A stretch of DNA of 11,882 nt from Sulfurovum sp. (GTDB taxonomy: Bacteria; Campylobacterota; Campylobacteria; Campylobacterales; Sulfurovaceae): the NCBI GenBank assembly GCA_024763575.1, contig JANTFF010000004.1, forward strand, positions 1-11,882, read 5' to 3'. The notes below the pieces were generated by a model that saw only the letters and a program-made list of their open reading frames with translations, was not told the origin of the DNA and did not search any database. Below are positions 1 to 11,201 of this stretch, in pieces (positions within the stretch are counted from its first letter, which is position 1; each line of letters starts with the position of its first letter). Position numbers and translations under genes: made by a program.

Positions 1-1
1 T

Positions 2-898
2 ATTATAGTATCTTCTCCATCACTTTTTCCTGCAAAAATAGGTAGAAAACTGGCAAATAGATTTAAAACAAAATTTTTGTTTGAAATTCGTGATATTTGG
101 CCTTTAACTTTAATGGAGCTTTCAAATATCAGTGATGGTAATCCTTTTATTGCCTATATGAAACTATATGAGAGATTTGCTTATAGAGAGGCTGATTATA
201 TTATATCTCTTTTACCAACTGCAAAAGAGTATTTCATCCAAGAGGGTATGAGTAGTGATAAATTTATATATTTACCAAATGGAATAGAGGTTAAACCAAA
301 AAAAAATATAAAATTATCAAAAAAAGTAATCTCTCAAATTCCAAAAGATAAATTTATAATAGCTTATACAGGTACAGTAGGAATTGCAAATAATTTAGAC
401 TATCTAATAGATGTAGCTAATCTTTTGAAATCCAATAATGAGATACACTTTATAGTATTAGGACAAGGTGGAGAGAAAAATAGATTAGAAAATAGAGTCA
501 AAGAGTTAGAGTTAAATAATTTTACTTTTATCGACCCAATTTCTAAAGATGAGGTTAATAGCTTTTTGAGTTATATTGATATCACTTTTATATCTTTGTT
601 ACCTGAAAAACTTTTTCGTTTTGGTGTATCACCCAATAAGGTTTTTGATTATATGTATGCTAGTAAACCAATTATTTGGGCAATTGAAGCAGGGAATAAT
701 TTAGTCAAAGAGGCAAATTGTGGAGTAAGTGTATCTACAAACAGTCCTCAACAACTAAAAGATATTATCTTAAACTTAAATAAATTAGATAAAAATGAGC
801 TTATTAAATTAGGTAAAAATGGTTATAATTTCGTAATCAATAACCACTCATATAGTGAGTTAGCAAATAGATTAATAGAAGTAATTGAGGATAAATGA
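2..898 (+). CDS. Glycosyltransferase family 4 (WbuB-like), 5'-truncated by window edge
   Basis: The open frame runs back to base 2 without a stop, so the true start lies outside the window. The first in-frame start-type codon inside is a TTG at 77, in the middle of the conserved fold, and is not the real start. About 298 residues are visible; the family is usually near 400. Numbered from base 2, a RDIWPL motif sits at 30-35, typical of the WbuB/WcaI type of GT4 enzyme. The nucleotide-binding C-terminal domain begins near YTGTVG (122-127). A SPNKVFDYM stretch (210-218) replaces the usual E-x7-E region and fits the WbuB subgroup. Such enzymes add a sugar from a nucleotide donor to a lipid-linked glycan on the cytoplasmic face of the inner membrane. 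Its end overlaps pglB, so it probably builds the glycan that PglB transfers. Donor and linkage cannot be read from sequence. It fills a PglA-like place, but its closest resemblance is to WbuB. Confidence 0.88.
   Translation: MIVSSPSLFPAKIGRKLANRFKTKFLFEIRDIWPLTLMELSNISDGNPFIAYMKLYERFAYREADYIISLLPTAKEYFIQEGMSSDKFIYLPNGIEVKPKKNIKLSKKVISQIPKDKFIIAYTGTVGIANNLDYLIDVANLLKSNNEIHFIVLGQGGEKNRLENRVKELELNNFTFIDPISKDEVNSFLSYIDITFISLLPEKLFRFGVSPNKVFDYMYASKPIIWAIEAGNNLVKEANCGVSVSTNSPQQLKDIILNLNKLDKNELIKLGKNGYNFVINNHSYSELANRLIEVIEDK
298..306 (+). repeat. A9 homopolymer tract inside the GT4 gene
   Basis: Nine consecutive A after CC, coding for Pro-Lys-Lys-Asn. A change of one base would frameshift the glycosyltransferase. 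Tracts of this length are expected by chance in such AT-rich DNA, so a switch role is unproven. Confidence 0.5.
887..891 (+). promoter_or_regulatory. Ribosome binding site of pglB, bearing on its start
   Basis: GAGGA lies 3 bases before the ATG at 895 and 6 bases before a second in-frame ATG at 898. Spacing favours 898, which would give a TGATG stop-start overlap and a protein one residue shorter. Either choice leaves pglB translationally coupled to the preceding glycosyltransferase. Confidence 0.55.
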
Positions 899-2988
899 TG
901 TTTAAAGGTAAAGATTTTGGTTATAAAGAGATAGGAATAATGATAATTATTGCTTATCTTTTCAGTTTTGCTGTTCGTTTGATATGGGTATTTCAGTTTA
1001 AAGATGTATCATCTTTTTATTGGAATGACCAACTTATGATTAATACAAATGATGGATATTTTTTTGCTTCGGCTGTTGATTATCTATTAAATGGAGTTCA
1101 TGCTGATAACCCAAGGGTACAAATTGCTATTGATAGTTATCCTGCTTTTGTATATACTAGTTATTTTTTGACTAAATATACTCCAATGTCTTTAGAGACA
1201 ACTATTTTATATATGCCTTCTATTATCTCTAGTTTGGTTGTTATTCCTATTATATTAACAGGTAAACTACTTAAACTTCCATGGGTTGGATTTTTTTCTG
1301 CACTACTTGGTTCAATTGCTTGGAGTTATTATAATAGAACTATGACAGGATATTATGATACAGATATGTTTTCTGTATTTTTGCAGTTTACTATTTTATA
1401 TCTATTTCTTTTGACACTTTATCACAAAGATAGTATAAATATTTTATATCTATCTATTGGACTATTAATTTATCCATACTATTATCCTCAAGGATTAAGT
1501 CTTATATATGCTATTTTTATCTTATGGGTAGCATATCAACTAATTTTTCAAAGAGAAGAGAAAAATAGTTATCTATTTATAGCTATAGCAGGTATAGCAC
1601 TTTGGAATGTTCCTATTTTAGTAAAAATATTAATTATAGGTGCTATTTTTATTGCTTTAAATAAAATAGAGGATAAATTAGATAATAAAAAACTTTTATA
1701 TCTCTCCATTGTATCTCTATTTATGTTTTTTATTTTTGGAGATGTATTTCAAATTATTTGGTTTAAAATTGTTGATTATACAAATAAAGGAGTCAAAGAG
1801 CAAGGTTTGCACTTTTATCAAGTTATTCAAACTGTAAGGGAAGCTGGTTCAATATCTTGGGAGACTGTAGCTAATAGGATAATAGGGGGAGTTATTCCTC
1901 TTGTTATTAGTGTTATAGGATATATTCTATTAGTTATTCGACACAAACAGTTTTTGATTGCTCTGCCTTTAATTGGTGTAGGTATTTTTGCACACTGGGC
2001 AGGTCTAAGATTTACTGTATATGCTGTTCCTGTTGCAGGTATTAGTGCTGTTTACTTTTTTGCTTTTATTGCTCAACAAACAGTTAAAAAAGAGTCACTT
2101 CGACCTATTCTTATTATGATAGGTACTATACTTTTAATTATTCCAAATATTACACATATTTTAGGATATAAAGTTCCTACTGTATTTAATAAAGCAGAGG
2201 TTCAAGATTTAAATAAATTAAATAATATAGCAAGTAGTAAAGATTATACACTTACTTGGTGGGATTATGGTTACCCTATTTGGTTCTATTCTGATACAAG
2301 TACGCTAATTGACGGAGCAAAACATAATGACGATAACTTTATTATATCTACAATAATGTTCTCAACTTCACAACAACAAGTAGCAAATTTGAGCCGTTTA
2401 GCTGTAGAGACTTATGCAAAAGAGCCTCATCCTATTGTAGCTGATACTATATTCAAAGATAAAAATCCAAATAAACTACTAAATGATTTAAAAAAGCCTG
2501 ATTTTAAACTCCCTAATAAAACTAGAGATATTTATCTCTATATGCCTTATCGTATGATGAATATATTTCCAACTATTGGAGTATTTGGTAATTTAGATTT
2601 AAAAACTGGACATCGCAAAAGAAATATTATGTTCTATCCTACAGGTGTATCAAGACAGCAAGGTAGTATGGTTCAATTTAGTAATGGTATTATCTATGAT
2701 GTAGCTAGAGGTGTTGCTAAATTAGGAAAACAAGATGTAAAAGTTTATCATGAAGATATAGTAGGATATAAACCAAATGGTCAAAGTATGGTTCAAACTC
2801 AGATTAAACATATAGATGGAAATATATGTATTGTATTTATGAAAAGTTATGGTAGAGTTATTGTTATGGATAAGGCTACTTATAACTCTGCATTTGTTCA
2901 GATGTTTATATTGGATAATTATGACAAAAATCTATTTGAAGAGGTTATATCATCTCCTTATGCCAAAATATTTAAGGTTAAAAAATAG
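895..2988 (+). CDS. pglB: PglB oligosaccharyltransferase (STT3 family, bacterial N-glycosylation)
   Basis: Transfers a lipid-linked oligosaccharide en bloc to asparagine in periplasmic or secreted proteins. At 697 residues it is close to C. jejuni PglB (about 713). A multi-pass membrane domain fills residues 12 to about 425, and a periplasmic domain follows. Catalytic motifs are intact: D53 in NTNDGYFFA, D155 and D157 in GYYDTDM, a TVRE version of the TIxE loop with E316, the WWDYG signature at 455-459, and an MxxI motif at 554-557. R328, 12 residues after E316, matches the C. lari arginine that contacts an acidic residue at -2, so a D/E-x-N-x-S/T sequon is expected. The C-terminus closely follows C. 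jejuni PglB (MDKATYNSAFVQMF). It starts inside the end of the GT4 gene and ends directly against the next gene. The start could be 895 or 898. Function is secure; the glycan structure is unknown. Confidence 0.97.
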   Translation: MMFKGKDFGYKEIGIMIIIAYLFSFAVRLIWVFQFKDVSSFYWNDQLMINTNDGYFFASAVDYLLNGVHADNPRVQIAIDSYPAFVYTSYFLTKYTPMSLETTILYMPSIISSLVVIPIILTGKLLKLPWVGFFSALLGSIAWSYYNRTMTGYYDTDMFSVFLQFTILYLFLLTLYHKDSINILYLSIGLLIYPYYYPQGLSLIYAIFILWVAYQLIFQREEKNSYLFIAIAGIALWNVPILVKILIIGAIFIALNKIEDKLDNKKLLYLSIVSLFMFFIFGDVFQIIWFKIVDYTNKGVKEQGLHFYQVIQTVREAGSISWETVANRIIGGVIPLVISVIGYILLVIRHKQFLIALPLIGVGIFAHWAGLRFTVYAVPVAGISAVYFFAFIAQQTVKKESLRPILIMIGTILLIIPNITHILGYKVPTVFNKAEVQDLNKLNNIASSKDYTLTWWDYGYPIWFYSDTSTLIDGAKHNDDNFIISTIMFSTSQQQVANLSRLAVETYAKEPHPIVADTIFKDKNPNKLLNDLKKPDFKLPNKTRDIYLYMPYRMMNIFPTIGVFGNLDLKTGHRKRNIMFYPTGVSRQQGSMVQFSNGIIYDVARGVAKLGKQDVKVYHEDIVGYKPNGQSMVQTQIKHIDGNICIVFMKSYGRVIVMDKATYNSAFVQMFILDNYDKNLFEEVISSPYAKIFKVKK

Positions 2989-6474
<3,486 letters not shown>

Positions 6475-6475
<1 letters not shown>

Positions 6476-7419
6476 TGGATATAAATAGTATAGCCAAAGA
6501 TGTATTTGAGATTGAGTCTAAAGAGATAGCAAATTTGGCTAATAATATAACTAAAGATTTTGAAAAAAGTGTTAATGATATTTTTAACTGTAATGGAAAG
6601 TTGATTATATCTGGTATGGGCAAATCAGGGATTATTGGTAAAAAGATAGCTGCTACAATGGCAAGTACAGGAACACCTAGCTTTTTTCTACATCCTGCCG
6701 AAGCTTATCATGGTGATTTAGGTATGATTGGGGCTAATGATATAGTTTTACTTATATCTAATTCAGGTGAAACAGATGAGGTACTTAAACTTATTCCCTT
6801 TTTGAAATCACAACAGAATATTACTATAGGAATGAGTGGTAATATAAACTCCACTTTAGCAAAAAATTGTACCCATCATCTCAATATTCATATATCAAAA
6901 GAGGCATGTCCATTGCAACTAGCACCTACTTCGTCAACTACAGCTACCCTAGTTATGGGTGATGCTTTGGCTGTTGCACTTATGAAGCTTAGAGATTTTA
7001 GAGATAGTGATTTTGCTCAATTTCACCCAGGTGGAAGTTTGGGACGGAGATTATTGACAACTGTAGAAGATGTAATGCATAAAAAGAGTTTACCAAAGTG
7101 TACCAAAGAGAGTGGAATTAAAGAGATTGTTCAGATTGTATCAGAGGGTAAAATGGGATTGGTTATTGTTATGCGAGAGAGTGATATATTAGGAATTATT
7201 ACAGATGGAGATATTCGTAGAGCTATGGAGAGTATGGAAGAAAAATTTTTTACACTTCAAGCCAAAGATTTAATGTCATTAAACCCAAAAACTGTAAATT
7301 CAAAAGCTAAACTAATGGAGGCTCAAACTATGATGTCCAAATATAAAGTCAATTCCTTATTGGTTGTTAATAATGATAAATTAATAGGTATTGTTCAAAT
7401 TTATGATTTAGGAATTTAA
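6475..7419 (+). CDS. kpsF: KpsF/KdsD arabinose-5-phosphate isomerase
   Basis: Interconverts ribulose-5-phosphate and arabinose-5-phosphate, the entry step to Kdo for lipopolysaccharide core or capsule. A SIS domain covers about 38-170, with GMGKSG, AEAYHGDLGM, ISNSGETDEV and APTSSTTATLVMGDALA. Two CBS domains follow at about 200-255 and 265-314. All four residues considered catalytic in E. coli KdsD appear at a constant offset of nine: K50, E102, E143 and H184. At 314 residues it is slightly shorter than E. coli KdsD or KpsF (about 328). Its ATG shares one base with the pglF stop (TAATG), with AGGAA 6 bases upstream, so translation is coupled to the glycosylation block. Sequence does not distinguish a capsule-dedicated enzyme from the general Kdo-pathway enzyme. 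Confidence 0.95.
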
Positions 7420-7422
7420 AGA

Positions 7423-7428
7423 TATAAT
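7423..7428 (+). promoter_or_regulatory. Likely sigma70-type -10 box upstream of tviB
   Basis: A perfect TATAAT lies just after the kpsF stop, 28 bases before the tviB ATG, inside a T/A-rich run. No good -35 hexamer sits 16-18 bases upstream, but this phylum commonly lacks a conserved -35. TATAAT occurs readily by chance in DNA this AT-rich. The position in one of the two longest intergenic gaps supports a real promoter for tviB and galE. Confidence 0.42.
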
Positions 7429-7456
7429 ATGCAAAAATTATTATAAAGAGTAATAT

Positions 7457-8710
7457 ATGAGTAACAAAATAGCAGTTATCGGTTTAGGATATGTGGGTTT
7501 ACCCTTGGCACACGCTTTTTCATCTAAATATAAAGTAGTAGGTTTTGATATATATCAAACAAGAATTGATGAACTAAAAGCAGGAGTTGATAGAACTTTA
7601 GAGCTTAGTAGTGAACAGGTAAATGAAGCAATATCTAATGGTATGGAGTTTACAAATCAATTAGAAGATATAGCTGATTGTAATATATATATAGTAACAG
7701 TTCCAACACCTATAGATAAACATAAAAAGCCAGACCTTACACCACTTCTAAAAGCTAGTGAATCTATTGGAAAAGTGCTTAAAAAAGATGATATAGTTAT
7801 ATATGAGAGTACAGTATATCCAGGTGCAACTGAAGAGGATTGTGTACCTGTACTAGAGAAGTTTTCAGGATTGAAATTTAATCAAGATTTCTATTGTGGA
7901 TACTCTCCAGAGAGAATTAATCCAGGTGATAAAGAGCATACAGTTACAAAAATATTGAAAGTAACATCAGGTTCAACCCCTGAAATAGGAGAGATAGTAA
8001 ATGAGTTATATGCTAGTATAATTACAGCAGGAACACATCTTGCCCCATCTATTAAAGTGGCTGAAGCTGCAAAAGTTATAGAGAACTCTCAAAGAGATAT
8101 AAATATAGCATTTGTAAATGAACTATCTATGATATTTGGAAAACTGGGAATTGATACCAATGATGTACTCGAAGCTGCTGGAACTAAGTGGAACTTTTTA
8201 CCTTTTAGACCAGGATTAGTTGGTGGACACTGTATTGGCGTTGACCCATATTATCTTACTCACAAAGCTCAAGAGATAGGATATAATCCAGAGATTATTT
8301 TAGCAGGAAGAAGGCTAAATGACAATATGGGTATCTTTGTAGCCAATCAAGTTATTAAACTTATGATAAAACAGGGTAAAAAAATAGAGGGTGCAAAAGT
8401 TTTAGTTTTGGGTATAACTTTTAAAGAAAACTGTCCTGATATACGAAATAGTAGAGTCATAGATGTAATTCGTGAGTTAGAAGATTTTGGTTGTAGTGTA
8501 GATGTAAGTGATTATTGGGCTGACAAAGATGAAGTCCAAAGAGAGTATAATATAGAATTAAAAAAAGATACTCAAATAGATATTGAGAGTTATGATGCTA
8601 TAGTTTTGGCTGTTGCACATGATGAATATAAAAATTTAGATTTAAAAGTAAGTGACCAAGTTGTATTTGATATTAAATCTGTTTTGGATAGAGCAGATGG
8701 AAGATTATAG
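7457..8710 (+). CDS. tviB: UDP-N-acetylhexosamine 6-dehydrogenase (TviB/WbpO type)
   Basis: Cytoplasmic NAD-dependent enzyme that oxidises C6 of UDP-GlcNAc or UDP-GalNAc twice to give the uronic acid. The sequence closely follows Salmonella Typhi TviB. It has [11 protein letters not shown] at 8-18 for NAD binding, VPTPID at 82-87, [12 protein letters not shown], and [12 protein letters not shown] at 148-159. The catalytic helix [12 protein letters not shown] carries K206 and N210. The active-site cysteine is C259 in [12 protein letters not shown]. The C-terminal domain has [13 protein letters not shown]. At 417 residues it is the usual length. It follows kpsF by 37 bases and precedes galE by 20. 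With galE next to it, conversion of UDP-GalNAc to UDP-GalNAcA is as likely as UDP-GlcNAc to UDP-GlcNAcA, and sequence alone does not decide. The product could serve O-antigen, capsule or the N-glycan. Confidence 0.93.
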   Translation: MSNKIAVIGLGYVGLPLAHAFSSKYKVVGFDIYQTRIDELKAGVDRTLELSSEQVNEAISNGMEFTNQLEDIADCNIYIVTVPTPIDKHKKPDLTPLLKASESIGKVLKKDDIVIYESTVYPGATEEDCVPVLEKFSGLKFNQDFYCGYSPERINPGDKEHTVTKILKVTSGSTPEIGEIVNELYASIITAGTHLAPSIKVAEAAKVIENSQRDINIAFVNELSMIFGKLGIDTNDVLEAAGTKWNFLPFRPGLVGGHCIGVDPYYLTHKAQEIGYNPEIILAGRRLNDNMGIFVANQVIKLMIKQGKKIEGAKVLVLGITFKENCPDIRNSRVIDVIRELEDFGCSVDVSDYWADKDEVQREYNIELKKDTQIDIESYDAIVLAVAHDEYKNLDLKVSDQVVFDIKSVLDRADGRL

Positions 8711-8730
8711 ATAATTAAAATGGAGAAAAA

Positions 8731-9750
8731 ATGAATATTTTAGTAACAGGGGGAGCAGGATATATAGGTTCACACACTTGTATATTGCTAATAGAAGCAG
8801 GTTATAGCATTGTAGTTTTTGATAACTTCTCTAACTCATCAATAGAGAGTATAAAAAGAGTAGAAAAAATTGTAAATCAATCAATTCCTGTGGTAGAGGG
8901 GGATATTCGCTCTACTAAAGATTTAGAAAAAGTATTTAATGAGTATAAAATAGATGCAGTCATCCATTTTGCAGGTCTAAAAGCAGTTGGTGAATCAGTA
9001 GATAAGCCACTAAAATATTATGATAATAATGTAACAGGGACTATAAATCTATGTGAAGTTATGAGTAAATATGGATGTAAATCTATAGTATTTAGTTCAT
9101 CTGCTACAGTTTATGGCAATCCTGCATCCAACCCTATTACAGAATATTTCCCAGTAGGACAAGGGATTACAAATCCTTATGGACGAAGTAAATATATAAT
9201 AGAAGAGATATTAAGAGATGTTTTTATATCTGATAATAGTTGGAAAATAGTATTACTTAGATATTTTAATCCAGTTGGTGCATATAAGAGTGGAACTATA
9301 GGTGAAGACCCATCAGATATTCCAAATAATCTTATGCCATTTATTTCTCAAACTGCTGTTGGCAAAAGAGAGTATCTAAATGTATTTGGAGATGATTATG
9401 ATACACCAGATGGCACAGGAGTTAGAGACTATATCCATGTAATGGATTTAGCAGATGGTCATGTCAAAGCAATTGATAAAATTAAATCCTTTGATAAAGT
9501 AATGACTATAAATTTAGGAACAGGGAATGGCTACTCTGTTTTGGATATGGTTAAAGCTTTTGAGAAGGCATCGGGCAAAAAAATACCATATAAAATAGCT
9601 CCAAGAAGAGATGGAGATATAGCTATGTGTTATGCAAACCCTAGCTATGCCAAAGAGGTATTGGATTGGAGTGCAACTAGAGGATTAGATGAGATGTGTG
9701 AAGATAGTTGGAGATGGCAATCTCAAAATCCTAATGGGTATAGAGGATAA
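8731..9750 (+). CDS. galE: UDP-glucose/UDP-GlcNAc 4-epimerase GalE (Gne-like)
   Basis: Extended SDR epimerase that inverts C4 of UDP-hexoses with tightly bound NAD. Residues 1-339 cover the full family length. [10 protein letters not shown] at 6-15 binds NAD. The catalytic residues are S124 in FSSSATVYG and Y150-K154 in [16 protein letters not shown] at 177-184 and [22 protein letters not shown] at 220-241 are typical GalE. At the position of E. coli Tyr299, which blocks N-acetylated sugars, this protein has C300 (IAMCYANPS), as in human GALE. It is therefore predicted to interconvert UDP-GlcNAc and UDP-GalNAc as well as UDP-Glc and UDP-Gal. GGAG at 8722-8725 lies 5 bases before the ATG. It sits directly after tviB and could feed it, or supply GalNAc for the N-glycan as Gne does in C. 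jejuni. Confidence 0.96.
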   Translation: MNILVTGGAGYIGSHTCILLIEAGYSIVVFDNFSNSSIESIKRVEKIVNQSIPVVEGDIRSTKDLEKVFNEYKIDAVIHFAGLKAVGESVDKPLKYYDNNVTGTINLCEVMSKYGCKSIVFSSSATVYGNPASNPITEYFPVGQGITNPYGRSKYIIEEILRDVFISDNSWKIVLLRYFNPVGAYKSGTIGEDPSDIPNNLMPFISQTAVGKREYLNVFGDDYDTPDGTGVRDYIHVMDLADGHVKAIDKIKSFDKVMTINLGTGNGYSVLDMVKAFEKASGKKIPYKIAPRRDGDIAMCYANPSYAKEVLDWSATRGLDEMCEDSWRWQSQNPNGYRG

Positions 9751-9752
9751 GA

Positions 9753-9767
9753 CTTTTAGGATACAAT
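9753..9767 (+). promoter_or_regulatory. Likely sigma70-type promoter upstream of gltX
   Basis: CTTTTAGGATACAAT carries a TACAAT -10 box (9762-9767) with a T-rich TTTTAGG stretch directly upstream. This is the usual form of vegetative promoters in Campylobacterota, where a T-rich element replaces the -35 box. It lies in the 47-base gap after galE, about 30 bases before the gltX ATG. It would give the translation genes their own expression, separate from the glycan block. Judged by eye only. Confidence 0.5.
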
Positions 9768-9797
9768 TTCACAAGATTTTAAAAAGGTAGAATAGTT

Positions 9798-11195
9798 ATG
9801 ATAACAACAAGATTTGCACCCTCTCCAACAGGGTATTTACATATAGGAGGGTTACGAACGGCTCTTTTTTCATGGTTATGGGCTAGAAAAAATAGTGGTA
9901 AATTTCTATTACGAATAGAAGATACAGACCTATCAAGAAACTCTGATGAGGCATTAGAAGCTATATTAAAAGCTTTTGATTGGGTAGGTATGAGCTATGA
10001 TGGAGATGCTATTTATCAATCTAAACGGTTTGATATTTATGCAAAATATATAGACCAACTTTTAGAAGAAGGCAAAGCGTATAAATGTTATATGACCAAA
10101 GATGAATTGACGGCTTTACGAGAAGAGCAGATGGCACAAGGTGAGAGAACACGATATGATGGACGCTATCGTGATTTTACAGGAACTCCGCCAGAGGGGG
10201 TTGAACCTGTAATTCGTATCAAAGCACCACTTGATGGTAATATTATATTTGATGATGGTATCAAAGGTGAGATATGTATATCTGCTAGTGAAGTTGATGA
10301 TTTTGTTATAGCTAGAGCAGGAGGAGTTCCTACTTATAATTTTGTTGTAGCTATTGATGACGCTTTAATGGGGCTTACTGATGTAATTCGTGGAGATGAC
10401 CACTTATATAATACACCTAAACAGATAGTTGTTTATGAAGCACTAGGTTTTGATATGCCAAAATTTTATCATGTAGCTATGATAAATAATGAACAGGGTA
10501 AAAAGCTATCAAAACGAGATGGTGCAACTGATGTAATGGAGTATAAGACTCTTGGGTATCTGCCTGAAGCACTACTAAACTTTTTGGTAAGACTTGGTTG
10601 GAGTCATGGAGACCAAGAGATATTTAGTGTAGAGGAGATGATAGAGCTATTTGACCCAAAAGATATAAATAAAAGCTCATCAAACTATAATCTCGATAAA
10701 CTATTATGGCTAAATGCTCACTATATTAAAAATAGTTCAAATAATAAACTAGCCCAAATGCTTAAAGATTTTGGAGTAGATATAGAAAATCATGATAAAT
10801 TAGAGTTACTATTAGATGCTACCAAAGAGAGAGGTAAAACTCTAGTTGAATTAGCAAATCAGATTAATTTAATACTAAATGCCCCAGCAGAGTACAATCC
10901 AAAAGCTTCCAAAAAAGCATTTAAAGGAACAGCTAGAGAGTATTTAGAAGAGTTTGCCAATATGCTAAAAAATTGGGATAGTACACTGCATACACCACCA
11001 GAGTATCATGCTGTAATAGATAAGTTTGTAGCAGATAAAGAGATAGGATTTGGTAAGATTGGGCAACCTCTTAGAGTATCATTATTAGGAGCTATGACAG
11101 GTTCAGGATTAGATGAGATTATGGCTATTTTGGGTGTAGATGAGACTATAAATAGAATACAAAAGGCTATAGAGTTTATAGATAATAGGGATTAG
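9798..11195 (+). CDS. gltX: Glutamyl-tRNA synthetase
   Basis: Class I aminoacyl-tRNA synthetase that attaches glutamate to tRNA in the cytoplasm. Starts with TRFAPSPTGYLHIGGLR, holding the HIGH-type motif HIGG at 15-18. The KMSKS-type loop is KLSKR at 236-240. Further family marks are RIEDTD (39-44), RGDDH (198-202) and LVRLGWSHGD. The length of 465 residues is normal. The zinc-binding knuckle of E. coli GluRS (CxC...CxH) is not kept: only C97 remains, with M99, Y124 and D126 at the other ligand positions, so it is probably a zinc-free form. AAGG lies 10 bases upstream of the ATG. Many Campylobacterota carry two GltX paralogues, one charging tRNA-Gln for transamidation; which one this is cannot be told here. 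The next gene starts 6 bases after its stop. Confidence 0.97.
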   Translation: MITTRFAPSPTGYLHIGGLRTALFSWLWARKNSGKFLLRIEDTDLSRNSDEALEAILKAFDWVGMSYDGDAIYQSKRFDIYAKYIDQLLEEGKAYKCYMTKDELTALREEQMAQGERTRYDGRYRDFTGTPPEGVEPVIRIKAPLDGNIIFDDGIKGEICISASEVDDFVIARAGGVPTYNFVVAIDDALMGLTDVIRGDDHLYNTPKQIVVYEALGFDMPKFYHVAMINNEQGKKLSKRDGATDVMEYKTLGYLPEALLNFLVRLGWSHGDQEIFSVEEMIELFDPKDINKSSSNYNLDKLLWLNAHYIKNSSNNKLAQMLKDFGVDIENHDKLELLLDATKERGKTLVELANQINLILNAPAEYNPKASKKAFKGTAREYLEEFANMLKNWDSTLHTPPEYHAVIDKFVADKEIGFGKIGQPLRVSLLGAMTGSGLDEIMAILGVDETINRIQKAIEFIDNRD

Positions 11196-11201
11196 TTCTA
11201 A

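Noticed and set aside
77..79. TTG as the start of the first glycosyltransferase
   Set aside because: The frame is open upstream to base 2 and reads as sensible family sequence (IIVSSPSLF), so the gene is simply cut by the window edge.
2..898. Naming the first gene pglA from its place near pglB and pglC
   Set aside because: Visible motifs fit WbuB-type GT4 enzymes better, and position alone does not justify the symbol.
7420..7456. Rho-independent terminator after kpsF
   Set aside because: No GC-rich stem followed by a T run is visible; the same holds for the gaps after tviB and galE.
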